Shown here in pieces: positions 11,691-23,408 of a DNA stretch of 64,000 bases (its first letter is position 1; every line of letters begins with the position of its first letter). Both the position numbers and the translations under genes were made by a program. Location: positions 316,185,536-316,249,535 of the forward strand of contig NC_073693.1 of NCBI RefSeq assembly GCF_029784155.1, written 5' to 3'. The stretch is from Uranotaenia lowii (lineage: Eukaryota; Arthropoda; Insecta; Diptera; Culicidae). The notes under the pieces are model-generated. The model searched no databases. It worked only from the letters and a program-made list of their open reading frames with translations, and was not told where the DNA came from.

Positions 11691-14600
11691 CAAAAACATT
11701 CTTGGCAACAGCCTTCCCTATCTGTGCTTTGATAGTCACTCTGTCTTTATTTGCCAAAGAAAGAACAATCCAAAATCATTCTAATCACCAATCAGCAGCA
11801 GCCTTAAAAATCTGCGCTTCTTAAGCCAATCCCTTTTTTGCACCAGAAGGCCAAATCATAACAATCTGCAGCAGCTGCCTTAAAAATCTGCGCTTCCTAA
11901 ACCAATGCGTCTTTATCCACCGGAGCACCACAACATATCAACCAACTAGCAGCAGCCAATTAGGTTTTTCCACCGGAAGGCCAAATCATAACAAACCAGC
12001 AGCAGCAGCCTTAAAAATCTGCCCTTCTTAAGCCAAACAGTCTTTTGCACCAGAAAGCCAAATCAATATCAATAATCGGCAGCAGCAGTAAGCCAATCAG
12101 TCTTCTCCACTGGAAAGCCAAATCATAACAACCAATCAGCAGCGGAAGCCTAAAAATCTGCGTTTCCTTAGCCAATCCGTCTTTTAGCACCGGAAGCCCA
12201 AATAAAAAAAAAAAACAATCAGCCACACCAGCCTTAAAAATCTGCGCTTTCTAAACCAACTTGTCCATTACACCGGAAGGCAGAATCATGACTAACAATC
12301 AACAGTAACCGCCTTAAAACTCTGCGCTTCCTAAGCCAATCCGGCTTTTTTCCATCGGAAGGAAAAATCATTATAAAAAATCAGCAGCATCAGCCTTATA
12401 AATTTATGCTTCATAAGCCAATCCGTCTTTTTCCACCGGAAGGCCAAATCAAAACAAACAATCAGCAGCAGCAGCCTTGAAAATCTGCGTTTCCTAAACC
12501 ATTCCTTCTTTTACCACCGAAATCAAAATAAAAAATCAGTAGCAGCAGATTTCGAAATCTGCACTTCCTAAGCAAATCCGTCTTTTTCCACTGGAAAGCC
12601 AAATCATAACAAACAATCAGCAGCGGCAGCCTTAAAACTTTGCGTTTCTCAAGCCAAGCTGTCTTTTTCCACCGGAAGGCCAAATCAAAGCAAACCATCG
12701 GCAGCAGCAGCCTTAAAAATCTGCGCTTTTTTAAGCCAATCCGTCTTTTTCCACCAGAAGGCTAAATCAAAACAAATAATCGGCAGCTCAGCCTTTAAAA
12801 CATGCTCTTCCTAAGCCAATCCGTCTTTTTTGATCGGAAGGCCAAATCAAAACAAACAATCAGCAGCAGCAGCAGCAGCCTTATAAATCTGCGCTTTCTA
12901 AGCCAATCCGTCTTTTCCTACAGAAGGCCAAAAAAAAAAACAAATAGAAAGCAGCTGCTGCCTTTAAAAGCTGCGCTCCCTCAGCCAATTCCTTTTTTTT
13001 CCCCGAAAGGCTAAATTAAAGCAAAGAATCAGCAGCACCTGTCTAAAAATCAGCGCTTGCCAAGCCAATCCGTTTTTTTCCACCGATGGTTAAATCAAAA
13101 CAAAAAATAGGAAGCAACAGCTTTTAAAATCTGCGCTCAATATGCCAATACTTCTTTTTACATCGGAAGGCCTAATTAAAGCAAACAATAAGCAGCAGCA
13201 GCCTCAAAAATCTGCGCTCCTCAAGTCAATCCGTCTTTTTTCAACAGAAGGCCAAATCAAACCAAAAAATTCAAAATCAGCGCTTCCTAAACCAATCCGT
13301 CTTTTTTTCCACCGGAAGGCCAAATAAAAACAAGCAATTAGCAGCGGCAGCCTTAAAAATCTGCATTTCCTTAGCAAATCCGTCTTTTACCACTGAGGGA
13401 AAAATCATAACAAACAATCAGCAGCAGTAGCCTTGAAAATTTGAGTTTCCTAAGCAAAAACGCTTTTTTCTACCGGTAGGCCAAATCAAAACAAACAATC
13501 AGCAGCACAGCCTTAAAAATATGCGCTATAAGCCAATCCGCCTTTTTTGACTGAAAGTTAAATAAAAACAAACAGCACAGTCTTGAAATCTGCGCTGCCT
13601 TAGCCAATCGATCTTTTTTCACAGGATGGCCAAATCGAAACAAACAATCAGCAGCAGCTGCCTTAAAAAGCTGCGCTTCCTTAGCCAATCCGTCCTTTTC
13701 CATCAGAAGGCCAAATCAAAACAAACAATCAGTTGCAGCAGCCTTATAAATCTGCCCTTCCAAAGACAATTCGACTCTTTCAACCAAAGAATCAAAATTT
13801 AACAAACAATCATTAGCAGCAGCCTAAAAAATCTGCACTTACTAAGCCAATCCGTCTTTTTCCACCAGAGGGCCAAATCAATACAAACAATCAGTAGCAA
13901 CAGCCTTAGAAATATTCGCTTCGTAAGCCAATCCATCTTTTTTAACCGGAATACCAAATCATACGAAACAATCGCAGTAGCGCTTCCTAAGCCAATAAGC
14001 CATTTTAACCGGGAGACCAAATCATAACGAATAACCAGCACCAACAGTCTAAGAAATCTGCGCTTCCTAAGCCAATCTGTTTTTATTCACCGGAAGGCCA
14101 AATCAAAACCAACAATCAGCAGCAGCAGCTTTAGAAATCTTCGCATCCTAAGCTGTTCAGTCTTTTACACCGGAAGGCCCAATCAACTAAAACAATCAGC
14201 AGCAGCAGCATTAAAAATCTGCCTAAAAATCTGCGCTACCTAAGTCAATTCGTCTTTTCTACAGGAAGGCCAAATCCAAACAATTAATCAGCAGCAGCAG
14301 CCTTAAAAATCTGTGCTTTACAGAACAATCCGTCATTTTCTACCGGTGATTCAAAACACAATAAACAATCAGCAGCAACAGCGTTAAAATCAGCGCTTCC
14401 TAAGCTTATCAGTCTTTTACACCGGAAGGAAAAATCATGACAATCAATCAGCAGCAGCATCCTTAAAAATCTGCACTTCCTAAGCCAATAACTTTTTCAC
14501 ACGTAAAGGCCAAAACAAAACGAACAATCAGCAGCAACAGTCTGAAAAATCTGCGTTTCCAAAAGCGTTTTTTTCGCAGGAAGGTCAAATCAATACAAAT

Positions 14601-15600
14601 AATCAGAAGCAGCAGCATCCTTAAAAATCTACGCATACTAAGCCAATCTTTTTTTCTACCCGAAGGACAAGTAAAATAAATAATTAGCAGCAGCAATCTT
14701 GTAAACATGCGCTTCCTAAGTCAATCCGCCTCTTTCCACCGGAACACCAAAACATAAGCAACAATCAGCAGCAGCTGCCTTTAAAAGCTGCGCTTCCTAT
14801 GCCAATCCGTCTTTTTCCACCGGAAGGCCAAATCAAAACAACAGTCTAAAAAATCAGCGCTGCAAATTCCGTTTTTAATTATTGTAGAGCAAAATCAAAA
14901 CAAAAAATCAGCAGCAGCAAACTTAAAAATCTGCGCTTTGTAAGGCAATCCGTCTTTTTACACTTGAAGACCAAATCAAAATAAACAATCAGCAGCAGCT
15001 GCCTTAAAATTATGCGCTTTCTTAGCCAATCAGTCTATTACACCGGAAAGTGGAATCATAACAAACAATCAGCAGAAACAGTTCAAGAAATCGGCGCTTC
15101 CAATCTGCCCTTTTTGACGGAAGGCCGAATCAATTCAAACAATTAGCAGCAGCAGCCTTAAAACTCTGCGCATCCTTATCCAATCCGTCTTTTTCCACCG
15201 GAAAGCCACATAAAAAAAAACAATCGGTAGAAATAGTCGAAGAAATCAGCACTGCTAACTCCTTTTTTTCATCAGAAAGCTAAATCAAAACAAACAATCA
15301 GCAGCAGCAGCCTTAAAAATCTGCGCTTCCTAAGTCAATCCATCTTTTTCCATCAGAAGGCCGATTTTAATCAAACAATCAGCAGCAGTCTAAAAAATTT
15401 GTGCTGCCGGTTCCATTTTTATTCATCCGAAGTCCAAATCAAAACAAAAAATCAGCAGCAGCAGCCTTAAAAATCTACGCTCCCTGTGCCAATCCACCTT
15501 TTTCACCGGAAAGCATTCTGTTAAAACCAATCCGTCTCTTTTCAGCGGAGCTTCAAATAAAAACAATTAGCAACAACGGTCTTAATCTGCGCTGCCAATT
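11690..15600. repeat. Minisatellite with about 80-bp units, left arm
   Basis: Roughly 48 diverged units share AAGCCAATCCGTCTTTTTCC, ACCGGAAGGCCAAATC, AAACAAACAATCAGCAGC and CCTTAAAAATCTGCGCTTCC blocks. Each unit has a short CAG run of variable length. Many short reading frames on both strands arise from the repeat and are not genes. The right-arm counterpart is 44,755-47,955 in inverse orientation, with about 40 units. Some segments are the same in both arms, for example 14,463-14,708 and 45,527-45,772. Confidence 0.92.
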
Positions 15601-16089
15601 ACTAACTTTGTTTTGTTTTTTTTTGCCTAGTGTTGCCAAAATAGAAAAGGTTGCCATAGAAATTTATTTTATTCTATTTACCTTTAAGGTTTCCGAATAC
15701 GACTATTGTTTTATTTATTTTTTATTGAATTTAATTTATTTTCTGCATATCCTCCATCCCATCTATAAATTTGTTTGCTGTTTAGCACTTGTTCTTTAGG
15801 CTATGAAGTGGAACTACATAAAAAAAAACTCGGAAGCTATTGCCAAACGACAGCATATTGAATCTGAAAGAGCCTCAACGGGATTTTTCTAAATAGTAGG
15901 TTACTGCTTTTATATCATAATCGAGTTAAAAATTTGTTTTCTTTTTGTTTTCAAAATTGGAACAAAATAACTGTACTTTTTGATCTACGCAAACAAGTCC
16001 ATCATTCACATCATTTTCACTTTTCATTTCGCTGACAGCTATCTTTCATGACCGCAAAATTTGATTCCAGCATTCTGTTTTATTCCGTT
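15601..16089. other. Direct-repeat flank of the minisatellite and TIL 3' flank
   Basis: The stretch at about 15,645-15,775 (GTTGCCATAGAAATTTATTT and TTCTGCATATCC blocks) repeats the left flank in the same orientation. The remainder runs into the 3' flank of the TIL gene. A TTTATT at 16,079-16,084, which is AATAAA on the minus strand, lies a few bases past that gene's stop. Confidence 0.5.
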
Positions 16090-16420
16090 TCATTCCGTCG
16101 TTGGGCACGAAACGCAAGGACCGTCCGGAGACTGTCGGGCGTAACCAAACTGCGGGTTGCAGAAGCATCCTTCGTTACATTTGGAGCAGTTCTCGATCGG
16201 TGTAGTTTGTCCACACACTGGTTCTTTACATGGTTCACAGGTAGTGTAGTACTCTCTGAATGTACAATGAGCTATTTTAATAAGAGAAAAACATCGAATT
16301 ACAAGCGTAAAAATCACAACTCTCAACTTCATTTTATTAAAACTCACCTCTAGGGGCATATCTAGCGGAAGAATACTGAACGTAGACAAGACACAAAAGT
16401 AAAACACAAAGTATCTTCAT
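16090..16420 (-). CDS. Secreted TIL-domain (ten-cysteine) protein, copy A
   Basis: The predicted product is a small secreted protein of the trypsin-inhibitor-like cysteine-rich family; relatives inhibit serine proteases extracellularly, but the target here is unknown. There are two exons: 16,420-16,348 (73 nt) and 16,271-16,090 (182 nt), separated by a 76-nt GT-AG intron in phase 1. Exon 1 encodes a hydrophobic signal peptide (MKILCVLLLCLVYVQYSSA). Exon 2 encodes ten cysteines with the order and spacing of a TIL domain, including CEPC, PVCG, CNEGCFC and SPDGPC. Total length is 84 residues. It is the outer gene of a tandem pair with copy B, and its counterpart at 43,308-43,635 carries a stop. 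The 3' flank has a deletion of about 110 bp relative to that counterpart, removing the more distal AATAAA. Confidence 0.85.
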
Positions 16421-16836
16421 TTTGACCGCATCTCTACTGTAGTGCACTCGTGGCCGGAAGGTGTTTTTTTAAAACAAACTATATTTACTCAGAAATCAAC
16501 TGGGATGTCTTTGCATGTTTTGAAAATATTTATTCATCAATACGTTAAAAAAATTTTTATGAAGTTCAAAATTATCCATGATTTATTATTCAGTCGTTGG
16601 CGATACAAAAAATACATTAATTTAAATTTATTTGAGCACATTCAAAAAAAATTTTTTTTAAAGTATAAAAATTTCAAAGTTCAAAATTCATTAGTTTTTC
16701 ATAAAGAAAATAGTAGAAGTGCCATCTACAAAAGTGTGAATCTGACTTTTTTTTTATTATAATTATATTTTTCCAACTATAAAATTTCATGCGACATCCT
16801 ATTCATGTATGTATTTACAAAGCTGCTCATATTTAC
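16421..16836. promoter_or_regulatory. Upstream region of TIL copy A
   Basis: This resembles the upstream region of copies B, D and E, with CTACTGTAGTGCACTCG near 16,431-16,447 and GCGACATCCTATTC at about 16,791. Conservation among copies suggests it contains the promoter, but I cannot point to a convincing TATA box. A LINE fragment begins at its distal end. Confidence 0.4.
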
Positions 16837-17408
16837 ACTTCCATCTGTACCGTTGAGCCATCAACAAGTACGCCGGAGCATCGTATCGTTGCTGTGTACC
16901 TGCAGCAACATTTTACATTATTTATTTTATTCTTACCTGTTTTTCAATCAGCACTTTTCAGAGCTAAAATTATTTTCATTTTCTTTTATTCATATCTTTC
17001 TCTTTTCTTTTCATTCCGGCATGGTTAAGTCATCGGCCGGCGTCCAAGTCGGAAGATCCATCCATCGGTCAAAAAGGTTGAAATTTCCAATTCATTCGAT
17101 GTCCTTTATAACATCGGTGATAATAAAATATTAACATTTAATTCTGATAAGAGTACTAAGAAAACTTCTTCTTCTTATACTCTTAAAAACGAAAAGGTTC
17201 CACCAATTACGGTCACGATTCCGGACTTCAATGCCTTTCGGAAAGAAATCGTTACTTCCGTCAAGGATGTGAAGATTTCTTTTCAGATCGGTCGAAGGGG
17301 AACTGCTCGTATATTGGCGGAATCTTTTTATGATTTACAGAGAATTTTAATTTATTTGAATAACAAAAAAACATCATTTTATTACCTACGACACTAAAAG
17401 TGATCATT
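16837..17408 (+). mobile_element. 5' fragment of a Jockey-like LINE, shared by both arms
   Basis: It starts with ACTTCCATCTGTACCG, exactly the 5' end of the full-length LINE at 18,896-23,393. It covers the 5' UTR and the N-terminal part of ORF1 (ATG at 17,021), with indels that break the frame, and stops near 17,408. LINE copies usually lose their 5' end, so a copy keeping only the 5' end implies a later deletion. The matching right-arm copy is 42,301-42,891. It separates the two TIL genes. Confidence 0.85.
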
Positions 17409-17679
17409 CTTCCCAGCAAACAAAAATCGCACCAAAATGTGAACTCAAGTCATTTAAAACGTTACTCATTACATCATTCACATCATTTTCACTTCCCATT
17501 TCGCCGGCAGCTATCTTTCATTGTACATTTATGCGATCACATACGAGTGTTTGTTTTAAGTTAAGGACTTATCATGTTCTGGATAGCTTTATCCCCCTCA
17601 AAATAGTTGAATTTAATATTTAAACTGCATTTATTGACCGTAAAAGTTGATTCCAGCATTCTGTTTTACTATAGGCCTT
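17409..17679. other. 3' flank of TIL copy B
   Basis: It includes TTTATT at 17,630-17,635, the minus-strand AATAAA polyadenylation signal for copy B. The rest is arm sequence that matches 42,033-42,300. Confidence 0.55.
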
Positions 17680-18004
17680 TCATCCCACCGTTGGGCATAA
17701 AGCACAAGGTCCATCCGGAGATTTTCGGACGTAGCCCAACTTCGAGTTGCAGAAGCATCCTACGTTACATTTGAAACAGTTTATGACCGGTGTTGGTTGT
17801 CCACAAACCGGCTCAATACATGGTCCACAGGTAGTGTAGTACTCCTTGTTGGTACATTGAGCTATTTTTAAAACAGAAAAACATAAAGTTAAAAGCGTAA
17901 AAATCACAATTTTTAACTTATTCGAACTTACCTTTAGTGGCATATCTTGCGGAAGAATACTGAGCGTAGACAAGACACAAAAGTAAAATACAAAGTACCT
18001 TCAT
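17680..18004 (-). CDS. Secreted TIL-domain (ten-cysteine) protein, copy B
   Basis: This is a small secreted protein of the TIL protease-inhibitor family. Exon 1 is 18,004-17,932 (73 nt) and exon 2 is 17,861-17,680 (182 nt), with a 70-nt GT-AG phase-1 intron. Exon 1 gives the signal peptide MKVLCILLLCLVYAQYSSA; exon 2 gives the ten-cysteine domain (CGPC, PVCG, NCFKC, GCFC, SPDGPC, LC). Length is 84 residues, which fits a single TIL domain plus signal. The start is fixed by the signal peptide and by all five copies agreeing. The nearest relative is copy D in the right arm, differing at about 6 of 182 exon-2 bases by eye. AATAAA lies about 45 nt past the stop. The protease target is not inferable. 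Confidence 0.87.
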
Positions 18005-18463
18005 TTCGACTCAATAACTACTGTAGTGTGAACTCGTGACCAAAAGGTGTTTTTAAAATAAACTTTATTTGCTCAGAAATGAAATGGGTTGTCTTCGCAT
18101 GTTTTGTCAATATTTTTTTTTCAATACGTTAAATTTTTTGTTAAGTTCAAAATTATCTTTGATTTTTTATTCATTTATTGGCGATTAAAATAATACATTA
18201 ATTTAAGTTTATTTAAATTTATTTGAACACAAAGAAAATAAAATAAACAAAAGTAAAGTTCAAAATTGAAGTGCAAATAATCATATACAAAAATCTGAAA
18301 TTGATCATTTATTTTTTTTAATTTATTTTTTAATCATAAAATTTCATGCGACATCCTATTCGTGTATTTACAAAGCTGCCCATATTTTAGTTTCTCAAAA
18401 ACAAAAACACTCCTACAATAAGTTGGACGCAGCTGAAATGATGAATCTCGATTCTCGAGTTTA
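18005..18463. promoter_or_regulatory. Upstream region of TIL copy B
   Basis: This matches the sequence upstream of copy D and in parts appears identical to it. GCGACATCCTATTCGTGTAT is shared with the flanks of the other copies. It probably contains the promoter, although no clear TATA box is seen. Confidence 0.4.
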
Positions 18464-18465
18464 TA

Positions 18466-18664
18466 GGGTAACGGACTTATTTTGGACCAGGGGACCTATT
18501 TTGGACCACCTGGTGTAACTCTCTTATGAAGCAGCTAATAACATTAAATGCCCGGGATTCATCTATACATATTTGTTAAAACAAATCATGATTAGTTGCA
18601 TTATAAGAGAGCAAGACAAGGTGGTCCAGAGTAGGTACTCTGATCCAATATGAGTCCGTTACCC
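18466..18664. mobile_element. 199-bp TA-flanked MITE
   Basis: Ends GGGTAACGGACT and AGTCCGTTACCC are inverted repeats that extend imperfectly inward through GGTGGTCCA-type motifs. TA flanks both sides, as for Tc1/mariner-type MITEs. The right-arm copy at 41,019-41,217 has the same length and I found no difference between them. Confidence 0.85.
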
Positions 18665-19137
18665 TACTTCTTTTTTTATTCACTAAAAATTGTATGACAG
18701 CTATCTAAAACAATTTTAATTCATTCATGGCTTTAACAATATTTAGGTTTTTTCTTTAAAATTAAACCTCAACCAATTCTTCAGTATGAAATACGTTGTT
18801 CAATTAATTTAAAAAAAAATAGAAAATCTTGTGCAATTTGTCAAATATAAAAATGAATTCAATGATCCGCCTTGAAGTTGGAGCTTGGAGCATTTTTTTT
18901 TTTTTAAATATGTCTTTATTTGTATCAAATCATGATTACACTTATATTACATTATTGCATTAAACTAGGTGTTCAGCTCAATAATGAACTGTTCATAGCC
19001 CTATAAGTAACTAGATTATAAAAATTTATTTATAAGATTTAAATTTGCTGAGCGCAATCAAGTTTTTAATGTAGGAGAACATCCTGTAATAGCAAAAATA
19101 TTTTATACTTAAAACTAAACACTATCTTAAAATTAAA

Positions 19138-21796
19138 CTAAACATAAAGAGAACGAATCTCTGCGATGGAAGACTGCATCGATTTGCCTCTGAAGTTGGA
19201 GATGATTTTGTTGGCCATCTCTTCGATCGATTCAATGCCCGCAATCCGATGAAGATCTTCGGTGCTGTGCCAAGGTGGAAGCCGCAAAATCATTTTCAGA
19301 ACCTTGTTCTGAATCCTCTGGATGGCTTTCTTCCTCGTCGCGCAGCAGCTAGACCAAATCGGAACTGCATACATGATCGCTGGTCGGAAAACTTGTTTGT
19401 AGATGAGCATCTTATTTCGCAGACACAACCGGGATTTCCTGTTGATGAGAGAATAAAGAGATTTAGTGTATTTATTACATTTAGATTGAATATCTTCAAT
19501 GTGATTTTTAAAAGTAAGATTCCGATCAAGTGTGAGTCCCAAGTACTTCACGTGATCAGACCATTCTAATGAAACCCCATTAAAAGTTATGGAATGATTT
19601 TCATTAGGTTTTAAAAAATTTGCTCTTGGCTTATGGGGAAATAAAATAAGTTGAGTTTTGGAAGCGTTAGGAGAAATTTTCCACATTTTCAAGTAATTCA
19701 AAAAGGAATTTAAATTTTGTTGCAATCTACTGCGTACCACCCGTAAATTTCGACCTTTTGCTGAAAGCAAAGTATCATCAGCAAATAATCTTCTACCTTT
19801 TCCTTCTGGTACATCAGGAAGATCAGAAGTAAAAATATTGTATAAAATTGGCCCAAGTATACTGCCCTGAGGGACACCAGCTCTAATGGGTGTCCTTTCA
19901 GAGCATGAATTTTGGTAGCTTACTTGTAAGGTTCGGCTAGTCAAATAATTTTGAATAATTTTGGTGAGATATACAGGAAAATCAAATCGAGCTAATTTAG
20001 CTACTAAACCTTTGTGCCAAACACTGTCAAAAGCTTTTTCAATATCAAGAAGAGCAACACCAGTTGAATAACCTTCAGATTTGCTAGCGTTAATCATATT
20101 AGTTACACTCAAAAGTTGATGTGTAGTAGAATGTCCATGACGAAAACCAAATTGTTCATCAGGGAAAATAGAATTCTGATTAATGTGAATCATCATTCTA
20201 TTCAAAATAACTCTCTCAAATAGTTTACTTAAAGATGGAAGCAAACTAATTGGTCGATAACTTGAAGGCTCTGAAGCACTTTTTCCAGGTTTCAAAATTG
20301 GAGTTACTTTGGCATTTTTCCATTTATTGGGAAAATAGGCCAAGTGAAAACATTTGTTGAAAATTTTAACTAAAAAATTTAAAGTGCTTTCAGGCAACTT
20401 TTTAAGAAGAATATAGAAAATCCCATCTTCCCCTGGAGCTTTCATATTTTTAAATTTTTTGAAAATCAATTTAAGTTCATCAATATTTGTCTCACAAGAA
20501 CTTTCAAACACATTTTGCTTAGAAAGAATATCATCAAATTCTAGGGAAATTTGAGCATCAATTGGACTTACAACGTTTAAATTAAAATCATGCGCAGACT
20601 CAAATTGTTGGGCTAATTTTTGAGCCTTTTCTGAATTAGTTAAAAGAAGTTTATCCCCATCTTTCAAAGTAGGAATTGGCTTCTGGGGCTTTTTCAGAAT
20701 TTTAGTTAATTTCCAAAATGGCTTTGAGTAGGGTTTTATGTCCTCTACTGCTTTAGCAAAATTTTCATTACGAATGAAATTTAAACGACGTTTGATCTCT
20801 TTTTGAAGGTCGCAATAAATTAATTTCAAATAACGATCTCTAGTACGTTGATATTGGCGTCGACGAATGTTTTTCAGTCGTATCAAAAACTGAAGATCAT
20901 CATCGATCAAAGGTTGATTAAATTTATGTTTAACTTTAGGTATTGAAGCGGCTTTAGCATTGACTATTGCAGTTGTCAAATTTTCTACAGCCAAATCAAT
21001 ATCTTCTATTGAATTCAGTGGAACGTTTACATCTAAATTACGTTCAATAAAATTCATATATCGCTCCCAGTTAGCCTTTTGAAAGTTAAAAGTTGATTTT
21101 AAAGGGTTTTCAATGGGACTTTGGGATAAAGAAAATGTTACTGGAAGGTGGTCTGAATCGAGGTCCGCATGAGTAACTAATTGACTACAATGCTCGCCTA
21201 AATCCGTTAGAACCAAATCAATTGTGGAGGGATTTCTAATTGAAGAAAAACAAGTATGCCCATTAGGATATTCAACAGTGTAATAACCTGCAGAGCAGTC
21301 ATTAAATAAAATATTCCCATTTGAATTTGATGAAATATTATTCCAAGATCGGTGTTTTGCATTAAAGTCACCAATAACAAAAAAATTTAGATTTATTTCT
21401 GGTGAGTTTTTGTAAATCTCCCTTCAAAAAATTTTTCTGTTCACCGCTGCATTGATAAGGCAAATATGCGGCAATAATTAAAATTTTCCCCATAGAAGTT
21501 TCTAATTCAATTCCAATTGTTTCTAAGACTTTTGTATTGAAAGAAGGAAGAAGTCTAAATTTGAGACGACTATTGATGACAATAGCTACACCCCCACCTT
21601 GCCGATCAAGTCGATCATTTCGCAAAATTTTAAAGAAAGCATTGCTTTTCAAGTTATTGTCTGGCTTTAAAAAAGTTTCAGTGATGGCAGCAATATGTAT
21701 GTTTTGAGTTTTCAAAAATAAAAAAAATTCATCTTGGTTAGCCAGCAAAGATCTAGCGTTCCAATTCATAATATTTAAACATCTATTTGGATCCAT
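19138..21796 (-). pseudogene. LINE ORF2: endonuclease-reverse transcriptase, one frameshift
   Basis: ORF2 supplies target-site nicking and reverse transcription. It starts at the ATG at 21,796, overlapping the end of ORF1 by 14 nt as is common in this clade. The N-terminal apurinic-type endonuclease shows NWNARSLL, ETFL and GGGVAIV, then a one-base frameshift occurs in a T run near 21,380. After it the frame reads IGDFNAKH and DSDHLPV, completing the endonuclease. The reverse transcriptase shows NMKAPGEDGI, SSYRPISLL, DIEKAFDSVWH, GVPQGSILGP and the catalytic FADD. The C-terminal part ends in EIRSLYV. Except for the T-run lesion the frame is open for about 880 codons. Confidence 0.9.
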
Positions 21797-23211
21797 GAGG
21801 GAATCGTAAAGTCATAATAATTTTGTTAGCATAATTAAAAGAAGTTTGGAAAGCTTCAAACATTGAATTTGCTTTCAACATAAGTTGCATCATTTCCATT
21901 AAATTTTGATGCAAAAATTTTAATTTTTCCTCAGTAATCTCACCCAAATCAACAAAATTGTTAGGATCAGAAAATGAAGGAGAAGAAAAAGTATTTGAAT
22001 TTCGGGGATTTTCCCAAGCCTTCGCGTGAACGTTGAGACTTGGTTTTTTCCCATTTTTATTAGTTAAACCTGAAGAGGGCAACCCATTTTCAACCACCTC
22101 TGAGAACGATAAACAACGAGTTTGTGGCGCAGAATCAGCCCAGGTAACATTAAAATCACTTCGGGTATTACCCAGCCGTGATTCCAATGTAGGCCGAGGC
22201 TGACCGCGAACAGGCAGGTTGTTTGCCGGTCTGACGTGTGAAGACGAAAAAGAGGAAGGAGGAGAAGAAACTTTTCTGGAAACTTTGGGATTTTTCCTAG
22301 AAGCAACAATTTTTGCCCTAACGGGACATTCTAGAGAATTTGAGGAATGATTACCTGCGCAATTCGCACACTTAAAAAATTCTGTTTTTGGCTTATCACC
22401 ACCAAAAAGGCATTTAGATTTTTCATGATCGAATGAGCCGCAAAACATGCATCTGGCATTCATTCTACAATTTTTAGTGCCATGACAAAAAGCTTGACAA
22501 CGACGACATTGCGTAATATTTTGTAAAAAATTTGTATGGGATTTACGAAATGGTTCAAATTTTACTCGACAATGAAACATAAGACGAGCCTTTTCCAAAA
22601 TTTGCAAATTATTGACCTGATCCTTTTTAAAATGGATCAAATAAAGTTCAGGAGCAAAACCAACACTACTGGTATTATTCGTGTTGGTTCTTTTCCTCAT
22701 TTGAATTACTTGAATTGGAGAAAAACCTAACAAAGAATTTAATTCAGCTGTGATCTCATCCGGTGTCTGATCGCCGGTGAGACCACGAAGTACAACTTTA
22801 AATGGACGATCACTTCTAGTGTCGTACGTAAAAAATTGATGTTTTTTATTATTCAAATAATTTAAAATTTTTTGAAAATCATTAAAAGATTCCGCCAATA
22901 TACGAGCAGTTCCCCTTCGACCAATCTGAAAAGAAATCTTCACATCCTTAACGGAAGTGACGATTTCTTTTCGAAAGGCATTGAAGTCAGGAATCGTGAC
23001 CGTTATTGGTGGAATCTTTTCGTTTTTAAGAGTATAAGAAGAAGAAGGCTTCTTAGTACTCTTATCAGAATTAAATATGAATATTTCCTCATCACCGATG
23101 TTATGAAGGACATCGAATGAGTTGGAAATTTCAACTTTTTTGGGCGATGGACCTGAATTAGTTTCGGCAATACGCTTTCTACAGCCCTTGAGCCAGCCGA
23201 TGACTTCCCAT
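21783..23211 (-). pseudogene. LINE ORF1: nucleic-acid-binding Gag-like protein, start frameshifted
   Basis: ORF1 encodes the RNA-binding chaperone of the LINE particle. The frame is open from about 23,190 to the stop at 21,783. Three CCHC zinc knuckles lie in order: CRRCQAFCHGTKNC, CMFCGSFDHEKSKC and CANCAGNHSSNSLEC. Upstream is the PITVTIPDFNAFRKEI region also seen in both LINE fragments. The expected ATG at 23,211 is out of frame by a two-base deletion relative to the right-arm fragment, where MVKSSAGVQVGRKRI leads straight in. Confidence 0.85.
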
Positions 23212-23408
23212 GCTGGAAAGAAAAGAGAAAATATGAATAAAAGAAAATGAAAATAATTTTAGCACTGAAAAGTGCTGATTGAAAAACAGGTAAGGAAAAA
23301 AAAAATAAATAATGTAAAATGTTCCTGCAGGTACACAGCAACGATACGATGCTCCGGCGTACGTGTTGACGGCTCAACGGTACAGATGGAAGTGAGCTTG
23401 GAGCATTT

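Larger units (their letters stand above)
18896..23393 (-). mobile_element. Jockey-clade LINE, 5'-complete, left arm only
   Basis: A 4.5-kb non-LTR retrotransposon with 5' UTR, ORF1, overlapping ORF2, a short 3' UTR and an A-tail seen as a T run at 18,896-18,905. The duplication GAGCTTGGAGCATTT lies at 18,881-18,895 and 23,394-23,408. The right arm near 40,788-40,802 has a single copy of this site and no LINE, so insertion followed the duplication. The 5' end agrees with two fragments (16,837 and 42,891). Both ORFs have a frame lesion, so this copy is probably inactive despite its full length. Confidence 0.93.

Noticed and set aside
11690..15600. Numerous 60-130 codon reading frames in the minisatellite (also at 44,755-47,955)
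   Set aside because: They follow the repeat units, occur on both strands and have low-complexity composition; the repeat explains them.
11690..15600. CRISPR-like array
   Set aside because: Units are diverged along their whole length with no unique spacers, and the context is eukaryotic.
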